Below, piece after piece: positions 16,085 to 25,400 of a stretch of DNA of 39,278 nt. This DNA is from Saprospiraceae bacterium. GTDB lineage: Bacteria; Bacteroidota; Bacteroidia; Chitinophagales; Saprospiraceae. Under the pieces are notes generated by a model, which worked only from the letters and a program-made list of their open reading frames with translations, had not been told where the DNA came from and did not search any database. Where the stretch lies: positions 1-39,278 of the forward strand of contig JANWVR010000094.1 of the NCBI GenBank assembly GCA_025056735.1, read 5' to 3'. The position numbers were made by a program, and so were the translations under genes. The stretch's first letter is position 1; every line of letters starts with the position of its first letter.

Positions 16085-18577
16085 TCAGGAAGCTATTTGC
16101 GCCGGTGCAACGGCCTTTTTTCGCGGCCTTTTTTTGTCTACCCCATTGGCGCTGCTCTGGCGGGCAGGGTTGGGTATGCCCAGCGCGATTTCGAGTACCT
16201 CAGCCATAGTGTCTACGTAATGGAATTCCAGACCTTTGATGTATTCCGGCTCTATCTCAGCGACGTGTTTCTGGTTGTCCTTGCACAGCAGCACTTCGCG
16301 CAGGCCGGCGCGCTTGGCAGCAAGGATTTTTTCTTTGATGCCGCCCACGGGCAACACTTTACCGCGCAGGGTGATTTCACCAGTCATGGCTAAGAAGGGT
16401 TTCACCGGCCGCTTCATGAAGGCTGACGTGAGAGCAGTGAGCATAGTTACGCCCGCCGAAGGACCGTCTTTGGGTATGGCGCCTTCGGGCACGTGGATGT
16501 GGATGTCGGTTTTGTCGAAGACTTCGGGATTGATAGAAAGTTCTTCGGCGTGCGCTTTGATGAAGCTGAGCGCGGTAGTAGCGCTTTCCTTCATAACGTC
16601 ACCGAGGCTGCCGGTCATCTGGAGGCGGCCGTTACCTCTGTTGAGACTGGCTTCGATGAAGAGGATATCGCCGCCGAAGCTCGTCCAGGCCAGGCCGATG
16701 GCGACGCCTGGGCTCTGCGGTTCTTGATAGACCTCAGCGTCGAACTTGGTGGGCCCCAGGATGTCGTGAATGTGTTCGGGCCGGACGACGATCTCGTAGG
16801 GTTCGTCCATGGCGACCTTTTTGGCGATGTAGCGCATTACAGAGCCAATTTCGCGGTTGAGATTGCGCACCCCGCTTTCGGCAGTGTAATGCCGGATGAT
16901 GTGTGCAAGCGCCCGCTCGGTAATTTTGACCTGTTCTGGCTTCAGCCCATGCTCTTTGCGCTGCTGAGGAATGAGATGGCGCTTGGCGATTTCCATCTTT
17001 TCCTCCTGGGAGTAGCCGGCAATTTGAATGACCTCCATGCGATCAAGTAGGGCCGGCTGAATGGTAGAGAGCGTGTTGGCCGTAGCGATGAACAGCACCT
17101 TCGACAGGTCGTACTCCAGTTCTAAGTAATTGTCGTAGAAAGTGGTGTTTTGTTCAGGGTCGAGCACCTCGAGCAGAGCAGAGGAGGGGTCGCCGCGGAA
17201 GTCTTTGCCCACCTTATCTATTTCATCAAGGATGAAGACAGGATTGCTGCTTTTGCACTTTTTGAGCGATTGGATGATGCGGCCTGGCATGGCGCCGATG
17301 TAAGTGCGCCGGTGGCCGCGGATTTCGGCTTCGTCGTGCAGGCCGCCGAGGCTCATGCGCACGTACTTGCGGCGTAGGGCCTTGCTGATGCTTTGGCCTA
17401 AGGAGGTTTTACCTACGCCGGGTGGGCCGACCAGACACAGGATGGGTGCCTTCATGTCGCCCTTGAGTTTGAGTACGGCCAGATGCTCCAAAATGCGCTC
17501 CTTGACTTTAGACAGGCCGTAGTGGTCTTTGTCTAAAACGGCCTTGACGCGCTTAAGGTCGAAGTTATCCTTGGTGTACTCCTGCCACGGAAGGTCCAGC
17601 AGCGTCTCTAAATAGGTCAGTCCGATGGAGTATTCAGCAATTTGCGGATTGACGCGGCGCAGCTTATTAATCTCGCGATGGAAGGCCTCTTCGACGTTTT
17701 TGGGCCATTTTTTCTTTTTGGCGCGCTCCAGCAGGGCGTTGATTTCCTCTTCCTGTGGGTTTTGCCCGAGTTCTTCCTGAATGGTTTTGAGCTGCTGGCT
17801 CAGGAAGTAATCGCGTTGTTGCTTTTCGATATCGTTGCGCACTTTAGCCTCGATCTGGTCTTTTAGCTCGAGCAGCTGCAGCTCGGCATCCATGTGCTGC
17901 AGGATGCGGTTAGCTTTTTCCTTGAGGCTGTTGATCTCTAAGATAGCCTGCTTCTCCTCCAATTTTATGTTGAGGTTGGAGGCAATGAAGTTGAGCAGGA
18001 AATTGTCGCTGGTGATGTTTTTGAGCATCACCACCGCTTCGGAGGGGATATGCGGCGACAACTCGATGATCTGGCGGGCGGTGTCGCGAATACTGCTGAT
18101 GAGCGCACGGAACTCCAGTTTGTTCTTCGGCTGGGTGTATTCCAGCAGCTGGATAGTCGCCGTCAGGTAGGGCTCTTCGCTCAAGGCTTCACGCACTTCA
18201 AACCGGGCGCGCCCTTGCAAGATGGCCGTAGTAGAGCCGTCGGGCATGCGCAACATCTTGAGGATGCGGGCCACCGTGCCCACAGCATATAAGTCGCGGA
18301 AGGTGGGGTTTTCTATCTTCATGTCGCGCTGCGACAGCACGCCAATGTAGCGATGCTCGTCGTAGGCGCGCTGAACAGCTCGAATGCTCTTGTCGCGCCC
18401 GATAGTGATAGGCGTAACAATCCCTGGGAAAAGCACCGTATTCTTCAGTGGTAGGATGGGCAGCACTTCTGGGTAGCGCTCATCTTGCCCTAAATCTTCG
18501 TCTTCTTCTAAAGAAAAAATCGGAGATATCTCAGGCTCGTCTTCCGACTGAACAGCCAACAACCAATTCTCAAACAT
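16085..18577 (-). CDS. lon: ATP-dependent Lon protease
   Basis: The 830-residue LonA-type cytoplasmic protease degrades misfolded and regulatory proteins. Residues about 35-240 are the N-terminal LON substrate-binding domain (LPILPLKNTVLFPGIVTPI), followed by a helical linker. The AAA+ module has Walker A GPPGVGKT (384-391), Walker B FILDEIDK, and sensor regions. The proteolytic domain has the catalytic serine S707 in PKDGPSAGVT and lysine K750 in VGGIKEK, 43 residues apart as in E. coli Lon. The C-terminus ends in a basic tail (KKRPRKKA). The acidic N-terminal extension (EDEPE...EEDEDLGQDE) is common in Bacteroidota Lon. No heat-shock element or perfect -7 box is recognised upstream. uppS follows on the same strand but has its own candidate promoter. 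Confidence 0.97.
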   Translation of the reverse strand: MFENWLLAVQSEDEPEISPIFSLEEDEDLGQDERYPEVLPILPLKNTVLFPGIVTPITIGRDKSIRAVQRAYDEHRYIGVLSQRDMKIENPTFRDLYAVGTVARILKMLRMPDGSTTAILQGRARFEVREALSEEPYLTATIQLLEYTQPKNKLEFRALISSIRDTARQIIELSPHIPSEAVVMLKNITSDNFLLNFIASNLNIKLEEKQAILEINSLKEKANRILQHMDAELQLLELKDQIEAKVRNDIEKQQRDYFLSQQLKTIQEELGQNPQEEEINALLERAKKKKWPKNVEEAFHREINKLRRVNPQIAEYSIGLTYLETLLDLPWQEYTKDNFDLKRVKAVLDKDHYGLSKVKERILEHLAVLKLKGDMKAPILCLVGPPGVGKTSLGQSISKALRRKYVRMSLGGLHDEAEIRGHRRTYIGAMPGRIIQSLKKCKSSNPVFILDEIDKVGKDFRGDPSSALLEVLDPEQNTTFYDNYLELEYDLSKVLFIATANTLSTIQPALLDRMEVIQIAGYSQEEKMEIAKRHLIPQQRKEHGLKPEQVKITERALAHIIRHYTAESGVRNLNREIGSVMRYIAKKVAMDEPYEIVVRPEHIHDILGPTKFDAEVYQEPQSPGVAIGLAWTSFGGDILFIEASLNRGNGRLQMTGSLGDVMKESATTALSFIKAHAEELSINPEVFDKTDIHIHVPEGAIPKDGPSAGVTMLTALTSAFMKRPVKPFLAMTGEITLRGKVLPVGGIKEKILAAKRAGLREVLLCKDNQKHVAEIEPEYIKGLEFHYVDTMAEVLEIALGIPNPARQSSANGVDKKRPRKKAVAPAQIAS

Positions 18578-18744
18578 ATGTAAAGCCTAAAAGCGTTTTG
18601 TTGGAAATAAAATTCCGGAAGAATTTATGACGACATTTTCCGGCTTTGGACGTATAAATCGCTTCGCTGCGGGATAGCTCCGGGTGTATACGTTTTTATC
18701 GTAGACAAATAACGCGCAAACGTTGCAAGTTTTTTAGAAATAAA

Positions 18745-18919
18745 ATGAGGAAATACGCTTTTTGTCTGGCACTGGCTTTAATGGCAGCATTTTAGTCAAC
18801 AGGTGAGTGTGTCAAAAGGCTTGCCAGCAGCAAAAATCGGTTTATCTGACAGGATTTGCGCCTCTCGTCCGCCAAAACGGCAGCCGCTAAGTGTGGGTTT
18901 TGCCTTTTATGGCGCTTAG
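18745..18919 (+). pseudogene. Possible broken small secreted-protein gene
   Basis: An ATG at 18745 starts MRKYAFCLALALMAAF, which looks like a signal peptide, and stops at TAG 18793-18795. In the next frame, starting within the same region, the sequence stays open from about 18782 to a TAG at 18917-18919 and reads HFSQQVSVSKGLPAAKIG. The FSQQ junction resembles a signal-peptidase site. One frameshift would join the two into a secreted peptide of about 55-60 residues. No homologue is recognised; chance is possible. Confidence 0.2.
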
Positions 18920-18933
18920 GTGTGTTAAGTTTG
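18899..18933 (+). promoter_or_regulatory. Candidate promoter for the TIGR02757 gene
   Basis: TTTG (18899-18902) and an exact -7 match TAAGTTTG (18926-18933) are spaced by 23 nt. The predicted start near 18940 would make an almost leaderless mRNA for the ATG at 18942, so either the spacing is unusual or another promoter is used. Confidence 0.3.
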
Positions 18934-18941
18934 CCTCGCAC

Positions 18942-19712
18942 ATGGAGGATTTGCGCGATTTTCTGGAACGGGCGACCCGGCATTACAACACGGTGGCGTT
19001 CATCGAGAGCGACCCCATCCGTGTGCCGCACTGCTTCGAGGGCTTGCAAGACCGCGAGATCGCAGGCTTTTGGGCAGCTACGCTGGCTTGGGGGCAGCGC
19101 AAGACCATCATCCAGAGTGCTCTGCGCGCGATGGAGTTGATGGATTGGTCGCCGCACGAATTTGTTTTGGGCCACAATGAAGCAGAGCGCGAGCGCTTTG
19201 CACGCTTTTATCACCGTACGTTTCAGCCCACCGATGCGCTGTACTTTTTAGAGTTTTTCCAAAACTATTACCGCCGGCACGCTTCATTGGAAACGGCTTT
19301 TGCGCGGCATATGCTGCCGGGAGATGCTACCGTAGAGCGCGCGCTGGTGGGTTTCCATCGCGATTTTTTCGACCATCCGTGGGCGCCGGAGCGCACGCGC
19401 AAGCATATTCCTACGCCTGAGCGCGGTGCCACGTGCAAGCGTTTAAATATGTTTTTGCGCTGGATGGTGCGCCGCGATACGGCAGGGGTGGATTTTGGCA
19501 TATGGCGCCAGATACAGCCATCGCAGCTACTCTTGCCTCTGGATGTACATGTGGATCGCGTGGCCCGTCAGCTGGGTTTGTTACATCGCCGCCAGACAGA
19601 CTGGCGAGCGGTGCTGGAGCTAACCGACGCGCTAAGAGCTTTTGATCCTGACGATCCTACCAAATACGATTTTGCGCTTTTTGGCCTGAGCGCTAGACTG
19701 GAGATGAAGTGA
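18942..19712 (+). CDS. TIGR02757 family protein (DUF2400)
   Basis: The 256-residue protein matches the TIGR02757/DUF2400 family, common in Bacteroidota and of unknown function. Signatures are FIESDPIRVPHCFEGLQDREIAGF, LAWGQRKTII, MELMDWSPHEFV near the start, then LEFFQNYYRRHASLETAF, GATCKRLNMFLRWMVRRD and LLLPLDVHVDRVARQLGL, ending in DPDDPTKYDFALFGLSA. The conserved helix-rich layout and the LDVHVDRVARQLGL segment resemble helix-hairpin-helix DNA glycosylases, suggesting a nucleic-acid role; that is inference. The start MEDLRDFLERATRHYN is chosen by family length over ATG 18909. The next gene overlaps its stop by 4 bp (GTGA), so the two are likely coupled. Confidence 0.9.
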   Translation: MEDLRDFLERATRHYNTVAFIESDPIRVPHCFEGLQDREIAGFWAATLAWGQRKTIIQSALRAMELMDWSPHEFVLGHNEAERERFARFYHRTFQPTDALYFLEFFQNYYRRHASLETAFARHMLPGDATVERALVGFHRDFFDHPWAPERTRKHIPTPERGATCKRLNMFLRWMVRRDTAGVDFGIWRQIQPSQLLLPLDVHVDRVARQLGLLHRRQTDWRAVLELTDALRAFDPDDPTKYDFALFGLSARLEMK

Positions 19713-21052
19713 GCAGCCTGCCCGTACCTTTGAGGCGCAAAACCCATTTGCGTATGTCTGCTTTTTCCTTGCGCCACTGGAGGCGCTTTACGCCTGCGCA
19801 CCTGACCGTTTTTTCGGCGTGCGTAGTGGTTGTCAGCATGCCCGTCTCGCCCTTTTTGCTGTCGGTGGGCATGTGGGGATTGGTGTTCAGCGCGCTATGG
19901 CATCGGGTACAGGAAGTCCGGTCTTCAGGAGGGCCTTCTGCTGGAGCGGCGTTAGTGTGGCGATCTTTGGCGAATTCTTTCCGAGCGTTTCTGGCCCACT
20001 GGCCGCTGGCGCTGTTGGGTTTGCTGCTGCTTATTCCGTTTGTAAGCGGCTTGTGGTCAGAGGATTTGGTGTCCTGGCTAAGTCGCGTGCGGGTGCGGGT
20101 GCCGTTCGTAGTATTGCCTTGGGCGTTTGCAAATTTGCCAGCGCTGAATGCGCGCCAATACGACGGTGTGCTGTATGCCTTAGTCTGGACAATGGTGCTA
20201 CTGGGCATAGGCGTATGTGTTAACTACGCGCTACACCAGGAGCAGATTCTGGAGGCCATGGAGCACGGCAAGCCAATACCCGTGCCGCGGCATCATATTC
20301 GATTTAGTTTGATGGTGGCCACGGCTATTCTGGCCGGCAGTTGGCTGTGGGTGCGTGGATTTGTGCTGCGCTATGCGTGGGAACGCCCGTTGCTGGTGGG
20401 GGCAATGCTCTTTTTGGTGGGTTTCCTCCATTTTCTTTCGGTGCGCAGTGGTCTGGCGGTGCTGTATGCAGGCGCCTTGTTTGGGTTGGTGCAATGGGTG
20501 TGGCGCTCGCGCCAATGGAAGGTAGCTTTAGGCAGTGTGGCAGCTGCGGGGGCTTTGCTCTGGTTTTCCTTCAAGATTTTTCCCAGTATGCAGGAAAAAT
20601 GGGACTACACGGTGCACGATTGGCAGCAGTACCATCGCAGAGACGGCGCCGACTACTCCGACTCAGAGCGCTGGGTATCGCTTCAAGTGGGCTGGATGCT
20701 CTGGCAAGCGCACCCGTGGCTCGGTGTGGGCACAGGAGACTTATCCTCCGAGATGAAGCGCGTGGTGGAGGCACACTTTCCAGAACATGTAAAGACCTTC
20801 AAATTGCCGCATAACCAATTTCTTTATTTGATGGCCAGCACGGGTCTTGTAGGGCTACTGCTCAGCTTGCTCGCTTGGAGCGGGCTTTTGCTCAGCTGCC
20901 AGCAGCGCTGTTGGCTGTTCGGAATTTTTCAGGTGATGTTGCTGACCTCCTGCATGGTAGAGTACACCTTAGAGACCTCGGCAGGCGTAGCCTGGGGCCT
21001 GTTTTATTCGCTCTGGTTTTGGTCAGAGGCACAGGCCAACGGCGGCCATTGA
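19709..21052 (+). CDS. O-antigen ligase-like polytopic membrane protein (Wzy/WaaL superfamily)
   Basis: A 447-residue integral membrane protein with about ten or more predicted helices, a large soluble loop, and the characteristic PHNQFLYLMASTGLVGLLLSLLAW region near the C-terminus, as in the O-antigen ligase (PF04932) superfamily. These enzymes transfer or polymerise undecaprenyl-linked glycans at the periplasmic face. The loop contains RWVSLQVGWMLWQAHPWLGVGTGD, also typical. The GTG at 19709 overlaps the upstream stop (GTGA) and suggests coupling; an in-frame ATG at 19754 (MSAFSLRHW) is the alternative start and would remove 15 residues. No glycosyltransferase cluster surrounds it, so whether it acts on O-antigen, capsule or another polymer is open. 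Confidence 0.83.
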   Translation: MSSLPVPLRRKTHLRMSAFSLRHWRRFTPAHLTVFSACVVVVSMPVSPFLLSVGMWGLVFSALWHRVQEVRSSGGPSAGAALVWRSLANSFRAFLAHWPLALLGLLLLIPFVSGLWSEDLVSWLSRVRVRVPFVVLPWAFANLPALNARQYDGVLYALVWTMVLLGIGVCVNYALHQEQILEAMEHGKPIPVPRHHIRFSLMVATAILAGSWLWVRGFVLRYAWERPLLVGAMLFLVGFLHFLSVRSGLAVLYAGALFGLVQWVWRSRQWKVALGSVAAAGALLWFSFKIFPSMQEKWDYTVHDWQQYHRRDGADYSDSERWVSLQVGWMLWQAHPWLGVGTGDLSSEMKRVVEAHFPEHVKTFKLPHNQFLYLMASTGLVGLLLSLLAWSGLLLSCQQRCWLFGIFQVMLLTSCMVEYTLETSAGVAWGLFYSLWFWSEAQANGGH

Positions 21053-21078
21053 GATATTTTTTTAAGCCCATGTAGATA

Positions 21079-21107
21079 TTTGCATTTGAAAGATGCTTTT
21101 ACATTTG
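21079..21107 (+). promoter_or_regulatory. Candidate distal promoter upstream of the acyltransferase-susCD genes
   Basis: TTTG (21079-21082), a 17-nt spacer and TACATTTG (21100-21107), an exact -7 match. It would give a 5' leader of about 225 nt before the ATG at 21341. The gap 21053-21340 is A/T-rich and otherwise without a recognisable feature. Confidence 0.35.
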
Positions 21108-21288
21108 CTCAAATAACTAAATTAAACACCTTATCAATTTAGGGCAAAACCAAAAGAATGCCATTTTTATCGCGCTTTTTCAAAAATTTTTTTAAAATCA
21201 AAAGAAAATAAACGCCTATTCCAAATTTTAGACTGAAACAATGGCGAAGGCCTCTGAAAAGCTTGGAAACAGTTTCCGCTAATCTTTT

Positions 21289-21315
21289 TTTGTGCTAAGG
21301 TTGCCCTTCTTTTTG
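21289..21315 (+). promoter_or_regulatory. Candidate proximal promoter upstream of the acyltransferase gene
   Basis: TTTG at the end of a T-run (21289-21292) and TCTTTTTG (21308-21315, one mismatch to TAnnTTTG) are 15 nt apart, a short spacer. The predicted start near 21322 gives a leader of about 19 nt. Confidence 0.3.
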
Positions 21316-21340
21316 CCTTATCCGTTTTCCGAGTTAACGC

Positions 21341-22450
21341 ATGGGTACGCGCTATTTGTCGGTAGATTTTTATCGAGGCCTGACGATTGCTTTCATGCTG
21401 GTGGTCAACACGCCGGGTACATGGGCGCACGTGTATAGCCCGCTGTTGCACGCCGATTGGCACGGGTGTACGCCGACAGATTTGGTCTTTCCATCGTTCC
21501 TATTTATCGTCGGAGTTTCGATGCACTTTTCGTTTTCCAAATACGGCCAGGCGGATCGGGCGTTTTTGTTGCGCAAAGCGTTGCGACGGGCGGCGCTGCT
21601 GTTTGGGTTGGGTTTGTTGCTGGCGTGGTATCCGTTTTGGGGCAAAAGTCTGTCGGAGTTGCGGGTGTTGGGTGTGCTGCAGCGCATAGGGCTATGCTAT
21701 GGGCTGGCGTCGCTGCTCGTGCTTTATTTGTCGCCGCGCGGGGTGTTTTGGATATCTGTCGCGATACTGCTGGGCTACTGGGGAGTGCTTTCGTGGAGCG
21801 TTGCTCCAGGCGCCGACCCCTTTTCGTTAGAAGACAACTTAGCACGACGCATTGATTTAGCGGTACTGGGCGCGGCGCATTTGTGGAAAGGCAAAGGGCT
21901 ACCCTTTGACCCAGAGGGTTTGTTAAGCACGTTACCTGCGGTAGTAACCGTACTGATGGGCTGGCAATCGGGCCGCGTGATGCTGCGATCGGGCGGAGAG
22001 AAAGTAAAGACGATAAAAACGCTGAGTCTGACGGGAGCAGCGCTAGTGGCGCTGGGTTGGGTGTGGCATTCGTTTTTTCCCATCAATAAAAGTCTGTGGA
22101 CGAGTTCGTTCGTGCTCTACACTGGGGGGCTTTCGATGGTGTTGCTGGCCTTGAGTGTGTGGGTAGTTGACGTGCTTCGTTGGCAGCGAGGCCTGCGTTT
22201 TTTCCTGGTTTTCGGAGCCAATCCGCTGTTTGCCTACCTTCTTTCAGGGCTTTTAGTCAAGACCATGCTGAGTATTCGCTGGATGGAGGGGGAGGAGAAA
22301 ATGAATGCCTATCGCTGGCTATACCAGAGGGTTTTTGTGCCGATAGAACCCTACAAAGCAGGTTCACTGCTTTTTGCGCTATTTTTTCTGATGGTCTGTT
22401 GGTCGGTTTGTTGGGTGCTGTATCGGCGAGGGATTTACATCAAAATTTGA
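21341..22450 (+). CDS. COG4299-type acyltransferase, heparan-alpha-glucosaminide N-acetyltransferase-like membrane protein
   Basis: A 369-residue polytopic inner-membrane protein of the HGSNAT/COG4299 (DUF5009) family. The start RYLSVDFYRGLTIAFMLVVNTPGTW is the family's first helix. HADWHGCTPTDLVFPSFLFIVGVSM follows, with the conserved His/Asp region, and later VLGVLQRIGLCYGLASLL and the C-terminal FFLVFGANPLFAYLLSGLL. Human HGSNAT passes acetyl groups across the membrane to the amino group of terminal glucosamine; bacterial members are presumed to acetylate sugars or lipids at the periplasmic face, mostly untested. It lies 25 bp upstream of susC on the same strand, so it is likely part of the same operon and may modify an amino sugar taken up by that system. 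The ATG at 21341 begins directly at the family motif. Confidence 0.88.
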   Translation: MGTRYLSVDFYRGLTIAFMLVVNTPGTWAHVYSPLLHADWHGCTPTDLVFPSFLFIVGVSMHFSFSKYGQADRAFLLRKALRRAALLFGLGLLLAWYPFWGKSLSELRVLGVLQRIGLCYGLASLLVLYLSPRGVFWISVAILLGYWGVLSWSVAPGADPFSLEDNLARRIDLAVLGAAHLWKGKGLPFDPEGLLSTLPAVVTVLMGWQSGRVMLRSGGEKVKTIKTLSLTGAALVALGWVWHSFFPINKSLWTSSFVLYTGGLSMVLLALSVWVVDVLRWQRGLRFFLVFGANPLFAYLLSGLLVKTMLSIRWMEGEEKMNAYRWLYQRVFVPIEPYKAGSLLFALFFLMVCWSVCWVLYRRGIYIKI

Positions 22451-22475
22451 ATCATCACTCAAACTCATCATCGTT

Positions 22476-25400
22476 ATGAAGCACTACATTTACCTCTGTG
22501 TGCGGGCAATGCTATTGTGGCTCATGCCCGCGGCGCTGGCAGCCCAGTCTGTCAGTTTCAGTATCAAAGGCACGGTTACCGACGAGCGAGGTGAGCCGTT
22601 AGTAGGGGCCGTGGTCAGTCTGGCCGAACGCCGGATAGGAACATCTACGGACGTCCGTGGCTTTTACGCGCTGGAGGGCGCTGCGCCCGAAGGCGCATAC
22701 ACCCTGACGGTCTCGTATGTAGGCTACACGACGTACCGCACATCCGTAGAAATCCGGCAAGGTCAGCCTGTAACCCAAGACATCACTTTGAACAGCGACA
22801 TTTTGAACTTAGACGAGGTAATCGTCACGGGCAACTCGCCCACGGCTACGCGCAAGCAACTGGGCAATGCCATCGGCGTGGTGGACGGGCGCAGCTTGGA
22901 GAAAGCCGGCTCAAACAACACCCTGGGCGCCTTAGCAGGCAAAGTAGCCGGCGCGCAAATTAGCCAAAACTCAGGTGACCCTGGCGGTGGTTTTACCATT
23001 CGCCTGCGCGGCGTGAGCTCCATCAAGGGTAGTTCCGACCCGCTGTACATTGTGGATGGCGTTATCGTGGACAACTCCTCGCAGAACGTCATCAACCGCA
23101 GCGCCGACGCTATGACGGTGGGCTTAGCCGCCGGCCAAAACCGTCTCATTGACATCAACCCCAACGACATCGAGCGCATCGAAGTGCTCAACGGCGCCTC
23201 GGCTGCCGCTCTCTACGGCTCGCGGGCCTCGAATGGCGTCGTGCAAATCTTTACCAAGCGCGGGCGCTCAGGCAAACCGGTCATCGAATTCAGCACTTCG
23301 GCCAGCCTCAGCCAGCTGCGCAAGCGCGTGTTCGTTACCGACTATCCGAAACGCTTCGGCGTTAAAGGCAACGACCGCTTAGAGACCAACCAGGACCGCC
23401 TGACCATCCTGCTGACCCTAGGCTTTACGGAGCAGCAACTCATCAACCAGAACATCCCTTATGTAAAAGTAGGCTCGGCCAACCGCATCCTCATCACTAA
23501 CCAGTACGATGTGAAGCGCTACGATTACCAGGACCACATCTTCCGCAACGCCTTCGGGACGGACAACCACCTGTCGGTACGCGGCGGCACGGATCGCAGC
23601 AACTACTTTGTATCGTTTGGTTACTCAAACAACGACGGCATCATTCCGAACACCAACTTCACGCGCTACTCTGCACGCCTGCGCCTCAACCAGGAACTGA
23701 CCTCCTGGGCCACCCTCAGCGCCGGCCTCAGCTATGCGCGCAGCGGCAGCCGCGACATGCCCAACGGCAACAACTTTTTCAACCCCATTAGTTGTATGTT
23801 CATCATTGACAACGTGTGGGACATCACCGAGCGTAATGCCGACGGCACACTCAAACAGGTGGAATTGGTGCGCGTCAACCCACTGTCCGTCATCGAAACT
23901 TTCGACATAACCCAGCGCACCAACCGCGTCATCAGCGACGTCAACCTTAAGCTGTTCCCCTTCAAGGGCCTCCGGGTGGACTACACGCTGGGCTTAGACA
24001 ACTACGGCCTCCAGGGCAACGAACTCTATCCGCGCCTGCCCTACGCCGGCGTGGCCGCCACGTTCTTCCCCGACGGCTACGTGGCCTTCGCCAACAGCAA
24101 CGTCTTCCAGCTCAACAGCGACCTGCTGCTCTCCTATGAAACGCAGTTCGGCGAACACATCACTTCAACAACCACAGCAGGACACCAGTACCAATACGGC
24201 AAAAACCAGTTCACCAGCGTCGAAGGCCGCGACTTGGCGCCGCTTATTAAGAATATTGCCGGCGCATCCAACCTCTTCAGCCTGCCGGCGCAATCCATCG
24301 GCGAATTTGCCCTTAACGGCTACTTCTTGCAGCAGACATTCGGCATCAAAGACCAGCTGTTCCTGACATTGGCCGGGCGCATTGACGGCTCGTCGTATTT
24401 CTCGGAAGACAACCAGAACAATTTCTACCCTAAAGCCAGCCTTAGCTGGGTGGCCTCAGAGTTGTTCCGCAACAGCGGCCTTTCCAACAGCATCAGCACG
24501 CTCAAACTGCGCAGCTCCTATGGCAAGGCCGGTAACCTGACGGGCATTGGCTTCTACGACCGCTTCAACAACTTCCCGGGCAGCAACCTAACGGGGCTTC
24601 CGGCCCTGCTGCCGCCCTCGCTGTTGAACAATCCGGATGTAGCCCCCGAGGTGATGACGGAAATCGAGGGCGGTTTCGACTTAGCCGTCTGGAAAAACCG
24701 CGTGGGCGTGAGCCTGACGCTCTACCAGCAGCAAATTGACAACCTGGCCCTCAACCGCCCGCTGCCGCCATCAGTGGGAGGTAGTAGCGTAGTAACCAAC
24801 GTGGGCAGCATGACCAACCGCGGCATCGAGCTGTTGCTCAACGCGCAGCCGGTGCGCACGAATAACTTCACCTGGAACGTCGGCATCAACTTTTCGCGCA
24901 ACGTCAACGAAGTCTCCGGTGTAACGGGCATCCTCAGCCTACGCGGCTCTGACGGTACGCAATCTGTCCTCAGTGGGCAACCTTTCGGCGTGTTCTTCGG
25001 CCGCTACTATGCGCGCAACAACGACGGTTCCCTGCTGCTAACACCTCAAGGTCTGGCCCAGCCCGAACGCGGTTTGGTTATTCCAGAGGCGCAATTCAAC
25101 GAGGCTAGCCTGCCCACTGGCGCGCTCAAAGACCGCATCTACCGCTATGGCGGCAGTGTGTTTGTGCCCATGCGCGACGCCAATGGGCAACCACTCACCG
25201 CCGGCACTCAAGAGCTGCGCAAGGTGCTGGGCAATCCCTTCCCTGACTGGGTAGGCACGTTCATCACCTCCATTGGCTTTAAAAAACTGACCTTCAACGT
25301 ACAGTTAGACGTCTCATACGGCAACGACGTCTATAACTGGAACCGCATTACCAGCAACAACGTGGGCTTTGGCCCGCTGGCTGAAAAAGAGCTCAAAGGC

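Larger units (their letters stand above)
18578..18941. other. Intergenic region between lon and the TIGR02757 gene
   Basis: This 364-bp gap separates divergent genes. Its lon-proximal part is A/T-rich. It holds a 16-codon signal-peptide-like ORF (18745-18795), described separately, and a candidate promoter near 18899-18933. I see no tRNA, other RNA gene or strong hairpin. Confidence 0.5.
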
